Below, piece by piece: positions 45,287 to 56,085 of a DNA stretch of 64,000 bases. The notes below the pieces were generated by a model. It did not search any database. It had not been told where the DNA came from and worked only from the letters and a program-made list of their open reading frames with translations. Each line of letters begins with the position of its first letter. Within the stretch, counting starts at the first letter, position 1. Made by a program: the position numbers and the translations under genes. The stretch comes from Arenicola marina (lineage: Eukaryota > Annelida > Polychaeta > Arenicolidae). The stretch is from NCBI GenBank assembly GCA_964019135.1, contig OZ025258.1:35234126-35298125 (forward strand). The letters are read 5' to 3'.

Positions 45287-48200
45287 GCAGATTTAAGTGA
45301 ATAATAAAGAACAAAATCAGGCGCAAATGATTGAAACCAGGTGTAAATAACCCGGCATGACTTTAATCTGACCCATAACAGGCGCTACGTTTAGGATTGT
45401 AACCGGCCCTGCTTCGTGAGTCACCGAGGTAATGGGAACTGAAGCTGCCTGCTCTCTGGCCCGCTATTCGGTCAGTCTCTCCTCTCCACCGACACGTAGC
45501 CATCACCAGCCGACCTAAGGGACCTTTCATTAAATGGGTTCCTGCGTCTCTATTTGATACCCTTGTACTTGCCGCCACTCGGGTCGGTAAATTGTTCAGG
45601 TGTTTGTTATGTGTTCGTTAATTTAGTTCGTAGGTCGCCTCTACCTTGCCCCTTTGCACCGGATGCACCCTGATGACCCTAGTTGTATTTACGGTCATCC
45701 CAAGATGGTGGCGGGTAATTTAGGTTTTGTCCTGTTGTTTACTTGAACTTGAAAAGTATCTTCAAAGGTCAAATGTCGTGGGTGAATGTTGATACTAAAA
45801 TATGCAGATAGAATGCAGATAAAATTCAACGCCGCCATATGGAGATGCCCTTAACTCTCGACAGTGTCAGGTCCTCAGACTGCCCGCAGTGATGTGGCCC
45901 AGTCACGTCGCCATATATTCTCATCCCCTTCCTCTGCATGGTTGCCACTACTGTCACATCCATCGAAGCAATGCCCGACCAAGGACCCCATTACCCGCGC
46001 AGCCCCACCCAACCCGCCAGCGTTACCACCGACTGCTACCCCCTTCCCCCTACAGCCCCCCCCCCCACCCCCGTCCCGCCCCTCCACCCGAAAATTCTAC
46101 CAGCTGATTTGTGTTTAGCGGCGAGCAAGGTGAGATCGAAGAGGGACAAGTCAAATGTGTTTATAAGTAGACCGGCGTTCAGGCAGGCGCTGCCCTGACG
46201 GTTGCCCCGGCAACTGGTCAGTTCAGCTGGTCAGTGGCTGCCGTCGAAAGTCATCCTGATGTCAGATTTCTTTCCACGGCAGCGCTGCTATTACAGGCAG
46301 CAATTTGTTAATCGTTTTGCTGTCTGATTTACTTGCCGTTGCCTTTGCTACAATTCTAACTACTGGTGGTAAAATAAACCGCCGGTTTGAGTTAGTTTGT
46401 TTGACAATTAATTCATAAGTTAAACAATTAATGTTCGAACATTCAGCAATCACATGGTAATATTGTTGCGAACAATAAGTGAAAAAAAGACATATAGAGG
46501 AAAGAATGCTTCTTCCCAATGATAAACATGTGGTGAAGCCGACGGGACAAAGAAAGTGAACAGCCCTACATGTACGGGAGCTGCGCTTTCATTGATAGTC
46601 TAAACCAATCACGAAATATCGTGATTCTTTACGGAGACTGATTCCGATCATACTGCAAGTGCATGGAAGTCAGCAATGTCAGCAAGCATTCATGGAGAGT
46701 TTTTAACCCTCTCCCGTGCCACATCGGATTCCCTTGCGTTGTGTGTCGGCGTGTCACCCATCTCTGAATGACACAGTTTTAAGCGGATCAATAATGTAGT
46801 ACTAACTGTGTCCCCCCAAGATATCAACATCCCTGCATAGAGACAATATTGACTATTGAGTCTGACAATCAAAGCATGATTCTGACATGCCACAATGACC
46901 CTCAGAGGGGGAAGCGATAGATCTGGCATAGCCCTTTGTGGGCCTGTAAATTATCACCCCACTAGCCAGATATTGTCCCCGTGATGTCAAGCTATTCTTT
47001 TATTCAACCATCAAATACGCCGGGTTCATAACCATGTTTTCCCCGCAGACTTTAGCCTGCCGAAAATACGGTACCTTCTTTCAATCCATCACCTTCTCTT
47101 TTTGTTTTCTTCGCCACCACCCACTCACCCCCATCCGACTCTCCCCTTCCTCTCTCCCGACTGTCTCCCTGCCCCCCCTCCCCCCTCCCACCCATCCTCG
47201 CCCCAATCCGCTCACCCCGACTCCTTCAACTTTCCCTCCGCCTTTTGAGCCCCCCCTTCAACACCACCAGCCCACCCAAGCCGTTCCCTTCAGCCGCTGC
47301 TTCACCTTCATAAAAGAAACACATCACTGGCTTCGTTATCACCTGCCCGGGAGGTTCTTCGTCTCCAACAGCGGCAGCCAGCTCGTCTCCAGAGTAACCA
47401 GTAACAATTTGAGCCGGGACATGCGACCGGTGGGAGCAGGGCCACGCCCACTTCTGTTGTTTAACCCTTTGTTTCGTTTGCGTAACCCGAAAGTCAACCA
47501 GGTGCATTGCACTTAGCTGGAGCATCCTGGCGAGGCCCACTCTAGTTCACAATATTAACGTGAATATTAATGCGGATTGATGGGACAGGTCTTTACATTC
47601 TTTGTGTGACATTTGTCCTTGCCATTTTTTTGATAAACAAGAAAAATGCAATGGAAAGGATACGTAAATCACATAATATGATGTTTATTATTTATATACA
47701 TGCCTATTGTGTAAATTACCCTCGCACCACCACAATATGCTCGCTCCGCAGCTGACCCACCAAATACACCCCTAGATCGATCCCTCCGACCCAACCCCCC
47801 GCTCGATGCCCCTACCGACCACTGCCGGCCCCCACCCTCTCCTACCCCTCCCTGTAGGGTCGCCAGTCCCATCGCCTTCATTCGCCTAATTCCAGAGTGT
47901 CGTCTAAGATCTGCCGAGGTCGATAAGGCGTGAAATCCTATTCAGATGTGTATACTATCCACCCCAGCAACCCATCACCCCTCCCCACTTCCCCCTCTCA
48001 ATATTTCTTGGTCTTGGATTAGGCTCCTTACGTTCCCAATGTCGGGTCTAGTGCATGTCCTAGGCCACGTCGTCGACAACACCATCAAAGAGTCAAAATA
48101 TATAAATAGATACGTGTTTTCACAACCAGACTTTCCTTGGGATCAGGACAGGACATCCTGACATCCAGTCGCTTTTGTCTTGGGTCCGGATTGGACCGGT

Positions 48201-48292
48201 TCACCTTCTGGTGCGTTCGGTTCACCTCGTAAGTTTGAGATAAAGGAGTCTTAAAAGCCCAATAATCAGTGGTGACTTATTTTTAGTACCGA
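45287..48292. repeat. 3.06-kb tandem unit, copy C
   Basis: Matches B closely to about 46625 and then diverges by several per cent with small deletions (for example near 48090, where about 16 bases present in A and B are missing). Homology ends near 48290, after TTTTTAGTACC. Confidence 0.9.
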
Positions 48293-48394
48293 TTTGTTGA
48301 CTATTGACTATTTCCCGATTTACGGTTATTTAATATTACAATTCCCAGTTCACGATTAATAAAAATCCTTAATCACGGCGGTCGGCTAATACCC

Positions 48395-48482
48395 AATTAC
48401 CAGTTCACGGAGAATTATTTTGCTCATTAATTATCAGTTTACGGTGAAATGAAAAGCCGAATCCCGAGGAACGCAAATACCC
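48395..48482 (+). repeat. Dispersed repeat, copy 4
   Basis: CAGTTTACGGTGAAATGAAA followed by a CCGAATCCCGAGGAACG block and AAATACCCC; same orientation as 3533-3582. Confidence 0.6.
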
Positions 48483-48511
48483 CTTGCTGGGTGTGCTCTA
48501 GACATTCATTT

Positions 48512-48600
48512 CAATTAGCCACTGTGGCTAAATACCTTCCATTTTCTTTAGCCACATACAGATCCCATTAGCCACATATATTCTGTGGCACACAGTGGTC
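48512..48600. repeat. Direct repeat flanking the hAT-type gene, downstream copy
   Basis: TTAGCCACTGTGGCTAAATA, then AGCCACATACAG and AGCCACAT. Same order and orientation as 52845-52930, where A/T in the palindrome arms is replaced by C/G (CGCCACTGTGGCG). On the minus strand it reads LYVAKENGRYLATVAN, related to the peptide at the upstream copy. Confidence 0.6.
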
Positions 48601-49214
48601 CCTTATACTTTTGTTCTGCCAGCTCAAAAAGACCGTATAAAGGAGGGAGCCGCATAATAGAGGGATGCACATAATTATAACCAGTTAAATATCAATATGT
48701 CTGGCTCCCTGCAAGTGGTTCGTATATAGATATACATGAATGAAGTCCAAACAATGGTTCGTGGAATGAGCATTTATTACCAGAAATCATATGCATGTGG
48801 AACAAAAAATTTAAGTTGCTGTCATTCATCTAATTATGGATCTAATTATCTTATATGTCCCTTTTGGACATTTAGTTGGATTCCTTAATAGATCAGTATT
48901 GAGGATAAAGAAATGTATAAGTTTGATACCTGCAAAAATGTAAATTGCTTAATTACGGTATGCAACTCTCAAAATGTAGAAATAAAAAGACTAGAAATGC
49001 ATTACAAAAAATCCCACAAGTTTCGCAAATAGTCCGCTGACTCATAAACAAACAAATGACTAGAAATAATTGCAGTACAAAATAACGTAATTGCTGATGT
49101 AGTGATAAAACAAAATGCTAGAGCATTGACAGACAACAAACTGCCAGCTGTGAAAATTATAACAATCTAGGAAAAGGAGAAACCCCCACCCCCAAAAAAC
49201 GGTATTATACATCC

Positions 49215-52200
49215 TTAAGCATGCTTTGACAGATCCAATGGGATGGCTTGGAGTTCTTGGTCTTTCCCCGAGGAAGCGACCTGTCTGTTTTCCAACTTAT
49301 TCAGCATGGCTTGGTAGCCCCGTCGATCTTTGCTGGAGATCCAGTCATTGAAGGCTGCGTCAAAGTCAAACCTTTTAATTGGCCTTGCTTCAAGAGACAG
49401 AGTCATCAGCATTCCAGTGTTTTCTACAGACAAACCGCTCCTCGAATCCGTCTTTATAGAGTTGTAACGGCTTATTCCTCTCTCGCAATTGACGGATGTA
49501 ACAGGAACAATCAGTCCAATGGCAGCAAGCTGGCACAAGTTTGGGTAGATTTTCTGGTTGACGTGCAGATACTGAAAGAAATAATAACAACATTTTACAC
49601 TTAATATCCTACTATTAAAGTTTGTAACGTCTGTCTAATGAAAACATGAGATTGTCTCCAGCATGTATATTAATTTATTTTTGCCACTTCAGACGGAAAT
49701 AACTTTTCCGTCTGCATTTCCACCGGAACACCCCTGCTTCGTATGACACTTAAATTCCCTCTCTGTGTGTCACATATGTTTTTATACTGTAAAATCAAAA
49801 TATAAAAAAAATGCAATGAGGGAGCCGTCGTGTATCGGAATCCTCTAGATGGATAACAATTGAACACCAGATAGTACAATAAGGGTTAATACTTACCTCC
49901 TTGTAAAATCTTGTCAGATCTGCATTGTTGAAGGTGTCCTGTTGCATAACCTTCTCCAACAGCTGCCACTCCACAAGAGCTTCCTGCTTGTCGACAAAAG
50001 GGGAAAAGTGCTCACAGAGTATGTTGATGTCTGACACACAGTGAGGACCATCTTTTGGGCTGAAGACCGAGAAGGATGACATCATATCTGCGTCTGGAAA
50101 GGCGATTTCCAGGTGTAGCTCAAGCTCACTGACAAACAAATCGATGGCCGACTTGTATTTGTCCCTGTCTTTCACTGAATCCGTGATGTCATGACCCTCA
50201 TATTCTGTATATCCACTGGAACAGGGCTTGTCTGGAAGACGTTGGAGGATGGCCTGTGTGTGTGGTCCCGGTGTTGTCAGTAAGCTCTGTATGGCAAGCA
50301 AGGCTGCATCAACGTGAGATTTAGCCTCACAGTATGTAAGGTTTTCACGTTGCAAGGACCTAGACAGCAAACCGAGGATTCCAATGGCATCTGCCAAGAA
50401 ACTTGTGATGGCAACAAACTTGAAAGAGCTCATCTGGGTCACCAGTCCATGTAGTACAGCTCTTCCTTCTGTGTTTCGGTCAGCAGCGGCTGCATGTATA
50501 GAGCTGATGACAGATCCAAGACAGTTTTTGATGGCATGTACACTGTTGTCAAAAGACAACCATCTTGTGAAGAAAACCTGCTTAATCTTCCCAGCCTTGT
50601 CTCCGTTCAGTTCCTTGCACTCTTCTAGGATGCGACATAATTTCGGCGAATATTTCAGGGTTTTGGCGAACTGATTTAAGACAGCAATGTACTTCACAAG
50701 ATATGGCACCTTATTGGCCGCTTTTTCAGAACATAGTTGAAGTTGATGTGCCATGCAATGCTGTGTGATAACCCACGGGCACTCCTTCTTGAATCTGGAA
50801 GTATACAAATGCGACAATTTACATTATTGAAAAAAGAGTTACATATAAACTCTACAATGAAGAAAACATAATAATGTTAAGTCAGTCTAACGATGCACCT
50901 CTAAGATAACTGGATCCCGAAATAATGATGACAGCAACAAAAAGGTATAAAGGCAATTTAAACTTAGAAAACTGTTTTATTTTAACAAACCTTGTTGCCA
51001 CACCCTTGTGCACGCCAACCATCACTCCTGCCCCATCGGTGGCCAGTCCAACCATGTCCACTAGGAAACAACCATGGTCTTGCAGGATCCTATTCAGACA
51101 CTTGAAAATGTTGTCAGAATCTGTTCCTTCAAGTTCTCGTGCAGCCAAAAACTTGGACTGAATATCACCATCAGATCCCATGTAACGGATATAAGCCACA
51201 AGAACTGATCTGTTGGAGGAATCTGTTGCTTCATCAGCTTCAATGGCGAAGAAGGAAACAGGTGATGATTCTCTGTCGGTTGTCATCTCTTTCCTGGTGA
51301 CTTTTTCTAAGGAACGATATATGTCATCTATGGAGTCATGATGGCCATAATAATCCTTCCCATCAACCTTCAAGGCTTTTAGTGATGTGACACCCTAAAA
51401 TAAGAGAAATGTTAGTGAGTAGAATATAATATATCTAGATCTATATTATGGATTACACTTCAATAACTAAATGTACTTACAAATTAAATGTTATTTTTAC
51501 ATATATGTACTGGGATAATCATCATCAGACAGTTCAAGCAACTTGTCAACATTCAGTGAAAAGAAGGCAGTTCCCAATGGAGTATACACCACATTTGTTT
51601 TACCCTGAAGAAAAGGTATTAAATGTTTAATTTTGCTAGATGAGATGTATCAGATTGGCAGCCTATTTTCATAATTTTTCAGACCTGCATAATAGCATCC
51701 ATAACTCAGGTAAAAAAAACAAAGCCATGTGTCACTTTATACATAAACTGGGGAAATCAGTTAGACTAGAATGTTCTAACTGGTATTCAATGTTGGGACT
51801 GCAGGAGTTTTTAACCAAGTTCCTGACATGATTGATGTGTTAGCAATTTCTGATTTCACACCATGGTAAGTGACGGAACTGACGCGGGACCGAAGAAATA
51901 GAACAGTTGAATTTCTCTTACCGGCTGCCGCTCCCTGCACGCGTCAGCGGAACTGCGCCGAGGCGGTGCAGTCGCCGTTCGGTTCCGCCGGCACTTCGCG
52001 TACCGCGGCCAGTGGGCGTTAGCACTTATAATGGTGTGATATCACAACAGAACTACTGAAATGAATTGCATTTTTTTCACTAATATATATGCTCCACTTA
52101 CATTGAATATCTGTAGGGACACAAGTGGTCCATTCTTTCTCGTTGGAATGCCTTTTTGAGCCTGGCACAAAACCGTGGCCATCTGCGCGACGATCCCCTC

Positions 52201-52644
52201 TTTACATCCACTAAATGCATTGACAGTCGCAGTCTTTAGATCGCGCTTTAAAGTTTTGGCGTGCACTGCACTGCGATGGTCTTCTCCCCGGCAGTGCTTT
52301 ACGAAATCATCGCGCTTTGGTTTCGTCGCACTTTTTCCCGATGTCGCAAAGATGTTTGACTTTTTTGCGGCTTTACATAGTTTACAGAAGAACATCTGAT
52401 CCCTGTAATCCAGCCACTCAAAGTCGCTAAACCACGCTGATTTCACAGTTCTCTGCGCATCTCGGTCGTAAGGTTTCTGCATAGCCATAGTCATCAAGGG
52501 GTCAGTACTTGACGAATGGGGGAATGTCTCAGACGTCGAAGACAACTCACAATCTCTCTCCGTGTCTGGCTCCTTCCTCTTTCTACTTTTCCCATCCGAA
52601 AACATGGTTTTGATAGACAGCTGGGTGCCCTTGGCCGCCGCCAT
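49215..52644 (-). CDS. hAT-family protein, ZNF862/KIAA1586-like, four exons, intact
   Basis: Four minus-strand exons, 52644-52102, 51394-50991, 50794-49897 and 49571-49215, join with GT-AG introns (donors GTAAGT, GTTTGT, GTAAGT; acceptors TTTTAG, CTTCCAG, TTTCAG). They give an uninterrupted 733-residue frame ending TAA. The start lies in AAAATGGCGGCGG, a strong context. Residues 71-124 form a C2H2-like TTF/BED-type zinc finger (C87, C90, H117, H123). The hAT core has D235 (AIEADEATDSSNRS), D301 (GLATDGAGVM), QHCMAHQLQL (327-336) and E645 in the C-terminal dimerisation segment (VPVTSVNCERGISRYNS). All three expected acidic residues are present. Introns in conserved-core positions and an intact frame fit either a domesticated host gene or a recently active transposon. 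Clear terminal inverted repeats with an 8-bp duplication were not found, which leans towards a host gene. It probably acts in the nucleus as a DNA-binding protein. Confidence 0.85.
51865..52020. other. GC-rich island inside intron 1 of the hAT-type gene
   Basis: CpG-dense sequence (for example GCGCCGAGGCGGTGCAGTCG) within an AT-rich intron. The composition break suggests an insertion such as a SINE or MITE, or an internal regulatory region. No ends were found. Confidence 0.45.
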
Positions 52645-52984
52645 TTTATCACTGTTGTCAGGGCAACACGAGCGCCGAGTTCATTCCGTGTGGAAACGGA
52701 AATAACCGAAAATTAATTATTAATAATTAACCTTCGGAAATGTTCGACATGTATTCGGCCTTTGGATTATTTGCCAAAGACAACCACATCACTGCGGGCA
52801 ATCAGTTTCTCGAAATCTAGTTTTGGTTGTTGATCGAAAACTAGGCTATTTTTTAGCTTCGCCACTGTGGCGACAGGCATGGGCCAATCTTGCGCCACAT
52901 ACAGTTTGCTTTCGCCATTGGCGACGTGGCGAACGGCTAGCGCGCACCCAGCCTTGCCCCCCCCACCCCCCTCCCACCACCCCA
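52645..52984 (-). pseudogene. Upstream flank with coding-like relic
   Basis: Minus-strand 52985-52767 is open for 72 codons and includes HVANGESKLYVAQDWPMPVA, then TVAKLKNSLVFDQQPKLDFE. A frame-broken relative of the middle part lies at 48512-48600, beyond the other end of the gene. Two copies related at the protein level suggest a decayed exon or an unrecognised repeat family. Product unknown. The gene's promoter must also lie here; no TATA box is obvious. Confidence 0.35.
52845..52930. repeat. Direct repeat flanking the hAT-type gene, upstream copy
   Basis: TTCGCCACTGTGGCGACAGG, then GCGCCACATACAG and TTTCGCCA; partner of 48512-48600. Confidence 0.6.
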
Positions 52985-53170
52985 TATTTCAAACAGAACA
53001 TTCATAGCTAACACCGGCAGTAAAATGTTCGTACCGGAGGTAAGGAATTAAAACCGGAAGTATAAAGAGTTAAAACCGGAAGTAATTAATTAAAATGCGG
53101 ATTTCAGTGAATAAAAAAGGGACAAATCAGGAGTAAAGTGATTAAAACCAGGCGCAAATGGTTCAGTCAA
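52985..53170. repeat. Copy of the 36486-36650 repeat, next to array 3
   Basis: ATTTCAAACAGAACATTCAT, TAACACCGG, GTAAGGAATTAAAACCGGAA and CAGGCGCAAATG match the sequence that borders the 21-bp array and starts each 3.06-kb unit. Homology stops at the first base of the 42-bp array. Confidence 0.8.
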
Positions 53171-53339
53171 CAACATCGGCATGACCATGTGGGGCATCAG
53201 CCACTGTACCGAGAGAACATCGGCATGACCATGTTGAGCCTAAGCCTGTACCGAGAGAACATCGGCATGACCATGTGGGGCATAAGCCACACCTGTAGCG
53301 AGAGAACATCGGCGTGACCATGTTGGGCCTAAGCCTGTA
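53171..53339. repeat. 42/47-bp minisatellite, left part
   Basis: Four units of the array that resumes at 56231. The last reads AAGCCTGTA and is cut by the pogo-type element; its continuation TACCGAGAG is on the far side. Confidence 0.92.
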
Positions 53340-53704
53340 TGACGGGGGGACCAGTTTTCGTGGTAAATCTTTTTGTTCAGTCTCGCAACAATTTAAAATT
53401 GTATATTATCGTTGAATTTCTCAAATTTAATCAAAGTCTACCTCTCATTCATTTGTTCCTAGCTTTTCACAACCTTTGGATGCAAATTAAATGACTGAAT
53501 AGGAACTCGAGCCTGTTGACGTTGAAGTACGTTTTCACTCGCCAGGGGCGCCAGTTTTCGTGGTACCGGAAATATCAAAGTTTGTGTACGGAAGCCTTAC
53601 AGGTGACATGTTAGTTGAGAGAGTGTACGTCACTCAAGATGTAGCAGTGTGAAAAAAAATGCTCCTTAATCCATAACTCAAGGATATACATGATATAAAA
53701 ACAA

Positions 53705-53710
53705 TTTATT
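53705..53710 (-). terminator. Polyadenylation signal candidate of the transposase gene
   Basis: AATAAA on the minus strand about 280 bases after the stop codon, inside the element. Confidence 0.45.
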
Positions 53711-53991
53711 AGCTGACACAACCAGCCTTTTATGGCTGTATTACCATAACAAACAATTATTGCAGCAGCAATAATTTTTACAGAGAAGAATATTTTAAAA
53801 TATTTACGAATAAATAAGCTTAGTCCATAGAATATATTTCTAATCACACATGGAGTTTATGGAACATTCTTAATTTATATGCATAGAAGATTAATCATTT
53901 AATCGTGAGCAGCCTGCGGCAGACACTTTAACAATGACATCAACCTCTGTAGAGGGATATTTCCTGTGTGGCCTTTGCAAATATCATGAGA

Positions 53992-56085
53992 CTATTCTTC
54001 CATGCGCTTGCACCTCCTCGGAACGCAATGGGGGCACAGGAATTTTTCATCTGCCTGGACAGATTGAACATTGACACAGAATTCGAGGTGAACCCAATGC
54101 ATACATTGTTCACATTGTGCCCAGTTGACAAAGCGTATGCCAGTTTGACTTTTCAGAGCCGCTGGAGAAAATTTATTACACACACAGCACATTTCATTTT
54201 CACTGTCATCATCACCAGGAGAGAGGGAAAGAGACTCGGGGATATTGAAGTGAGAAGGGCCAGGCATTTCCGGCTGGGCGGATCTAAAAGGAGTTTGAAA
54301 TTTTATTGTTTTTTTAATGGAGGAGAGACCTTTCCGGACTTCTTGTCCCGCCTTAGCTATCCTTTTCCCTTTATTCATCCTGGGTCCTTCCTCCTCCTCT
54401 TCAAACAGACTTTTTCTCTTTTTACTTTCTTTTCTTAGTGCATCATATAAGCTATCTTCTGTAATAGCCTTTCCTCCAACAGATACACCATCTTTGGCTC
54501 CCTTGCAGGGAAGCACTGATGTTGGAAGCTTGGTGTTAAGGTACTCTTCAAGGTTTGAATTTGTTTTGTTAATGTTCTTAGATTTTGAAAATGTGTGGGA
54601 TGGGGTAACAAGGTCTTCAGAAATTGCGCTGTAATCAAAAGGACAAATACCAGATTTTCTGAATGCCCCAATCAAGTTCTTTGCAGTCAATGCCAGATGG
54701 TGGGCCTCACAAACAAGGGAACACAGGTCGTACCTGGAGATGACCTTTCCAGGATTTTTCCGCATGAATTTGGAGCACAGTTGATAAAATGCATTTTTGA
54801 ATGGGCCAAAAACCCTGACATCAAGGGGCTGAAGTGCATGACTGGTGTGAGGTGGCAGCACAAACAGTATAATATTGTGTTGTCTCGCCCATTCAATCAG
54901 TGGGACACAAACATGAGACTTGTGACCGTCATACAGGAGTAGAATTTTGGAGCTGTTGTCGGTATTGACAAACTTAACTAAATGATTTTGCATGAAATCC
55001 TGAAACAAAGCGCTGTTTGACCAGCCAGTTTTGGACACACGGCCAGTTACCCCTGGAGCTGCACCTGTTAACAGTTCATTTGTCATCTTCGCTCCTTTGA
55101 AAATAATGAATGGTGGTATGGCTTGGCCAACAGCATTTCCGCATGATATGACTGTGGTGAATGTTGATCTGGGAGAGGTGATAGCTTGTGTTGTTTGTCC
55201 TCTCACCCCGATAACCCTTGGGGGATTGTGTTCAGGAGATATTCCTGTTTCATCTGCATTATAGATGGATTCCGGTTTGTTGTGAAGGTCATATTTCTTC
55301 AAGATGTCATCTAATTCTGCAAAATAATTGTTGACAGTCTCTTCAGTGGTGCATCTGGCCCGACTGATTTGAAGACCTTTCGGCTTGGTAATTTTTAGCT
55401 CTGGCCATCTCTTTAGGAATTTCTGGCACCACTTTTTACTTAAGGGTGTTGAGTTTTCTGGTCTCTTGTTTGTAAAATGAGCCATATCAGCTGCAAGGCT
55501 GCACAAATCCATCTTTGTATATCCCCAGCCTCGCTGCGCCATGGTCTTGATATGGTTGACCAGGTCTCTTTCCTCTGCAACTGTGAACAGTGATTCCGGA
55601 CCGGAGGTTGACACACTTTCCTGGACCTTGCCCTTCACCCTGTCCCGCAATGTCTGTTCCGGGACTCCATATTGCTTAGCCGCCTTATATACGCTCCTCC
55701 CTTTCCTAACTGCATCAAGGGCACCTCTCATGTTATCCCTTCCATATTGCCTGTAGGACACCTTTTTGGACTTTCCGTTCTTTTGAAAAGAAAAAGAAAA
55801 AGCTACGAATAATACCACAGAAAAAAACACTTATCGCCTTCCGTAGCAAAAAATCCATTGCGCATTTGATTTGCGCACGACACATAAATTAATTCTATTT
55901 TTAGCACAGTTTTTAGCAGACGCTCAGCTGATCAGCGCGATGTCAGTGAGTTTTTTTGTGAACAAACTGGCAGTAGCATTCATATTGACTTGCTATTTTC
56001 GTATTTTAAGACATCTTCCAGAATCTACAGCAGCTTATTTATTAAGTGTAGAAGTATTGGGAGTTCTTACCTCTTTTTTCCTCAT
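53992..56085 (-). CDS. Pogo-type transposase with C-terminal PHD finger, two exons, intact
   Basis: Exon 1 (56085-56071) encodes MRKKE and ends at GTAAGA; exon 2 (55779-53992) follows a pyrimidine-rich acceptor ending AAAAG. The join is in phase and gives 600 residues. Read without the intron, exon 2 could extend to an ATG at 55830, but that extension translates the pyrimidine tract and is unlikely. Residues about 14-57 form a psq-type helix-turn-helix (MRGALDAVRKGRSVYKAAKQ, YGVPEQTLRDR). A CENP-B-like second DNA-binding segment follows (GWGYTKMDL to RWPELKITKP). The DDE_1 core has D181 (NADETG), D289 (LLYDGHKSH) and D325 (LQPLDVRVFGPFK), i.e. DD35D. After an acidic and basic linker (EEEEEG, KGKR) comes a C4HC3 PHD-like finger (C536, C539, C561, C564, H569, C573, C587, C590). 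The frame is unbroken, so the protein may be functional. Confidence 0.9.

Larger units (their letters stand above)
48293..49214. other. Spacer with dispersed-repeat copy and palindromic repeat
   Basis: 48293-48482 contains reiterated CAGTTCACG-type words and the dispersed repeat. 48512-48600 holds a GCCACTGTGGC palindrome region related to 52845-52930. The rest is AT-rich and probably includes the 3' untranslated region of the minus-strand gene; AATAAA on the minus strand at 48778-48773 is a polyadenylation candidate. Confidence 0.55.

Noticed and set aside
36603-48292. Proline-rich open frames repeated in the 3.06-kb units (for example 40887-41186, 43950-44399)
   Set aside because: They lie on C-rich runs whose length varies between copies and shifts the frame, so they are not conserved as protein.
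36603-48292. Idea that the 3.06-kb units are retrovirus-like or LTR-derived
   Set aside because: A TATATAAATAG box and a GTGGTGAC word are present, but no long terminal repeat pair, primer site or gag/pol trace could be supported, so no such element is called.
55780-55830. Start of the pogo transposase at 55830 without an intron
   Set aside because: The extension translates a pyrimidine-rich splice acceptor (FSVVLFVAFSFSF). A short exon at 56071-56085 with a GTAAGA donor joins in phase and gives a sensible basic N-terminus.
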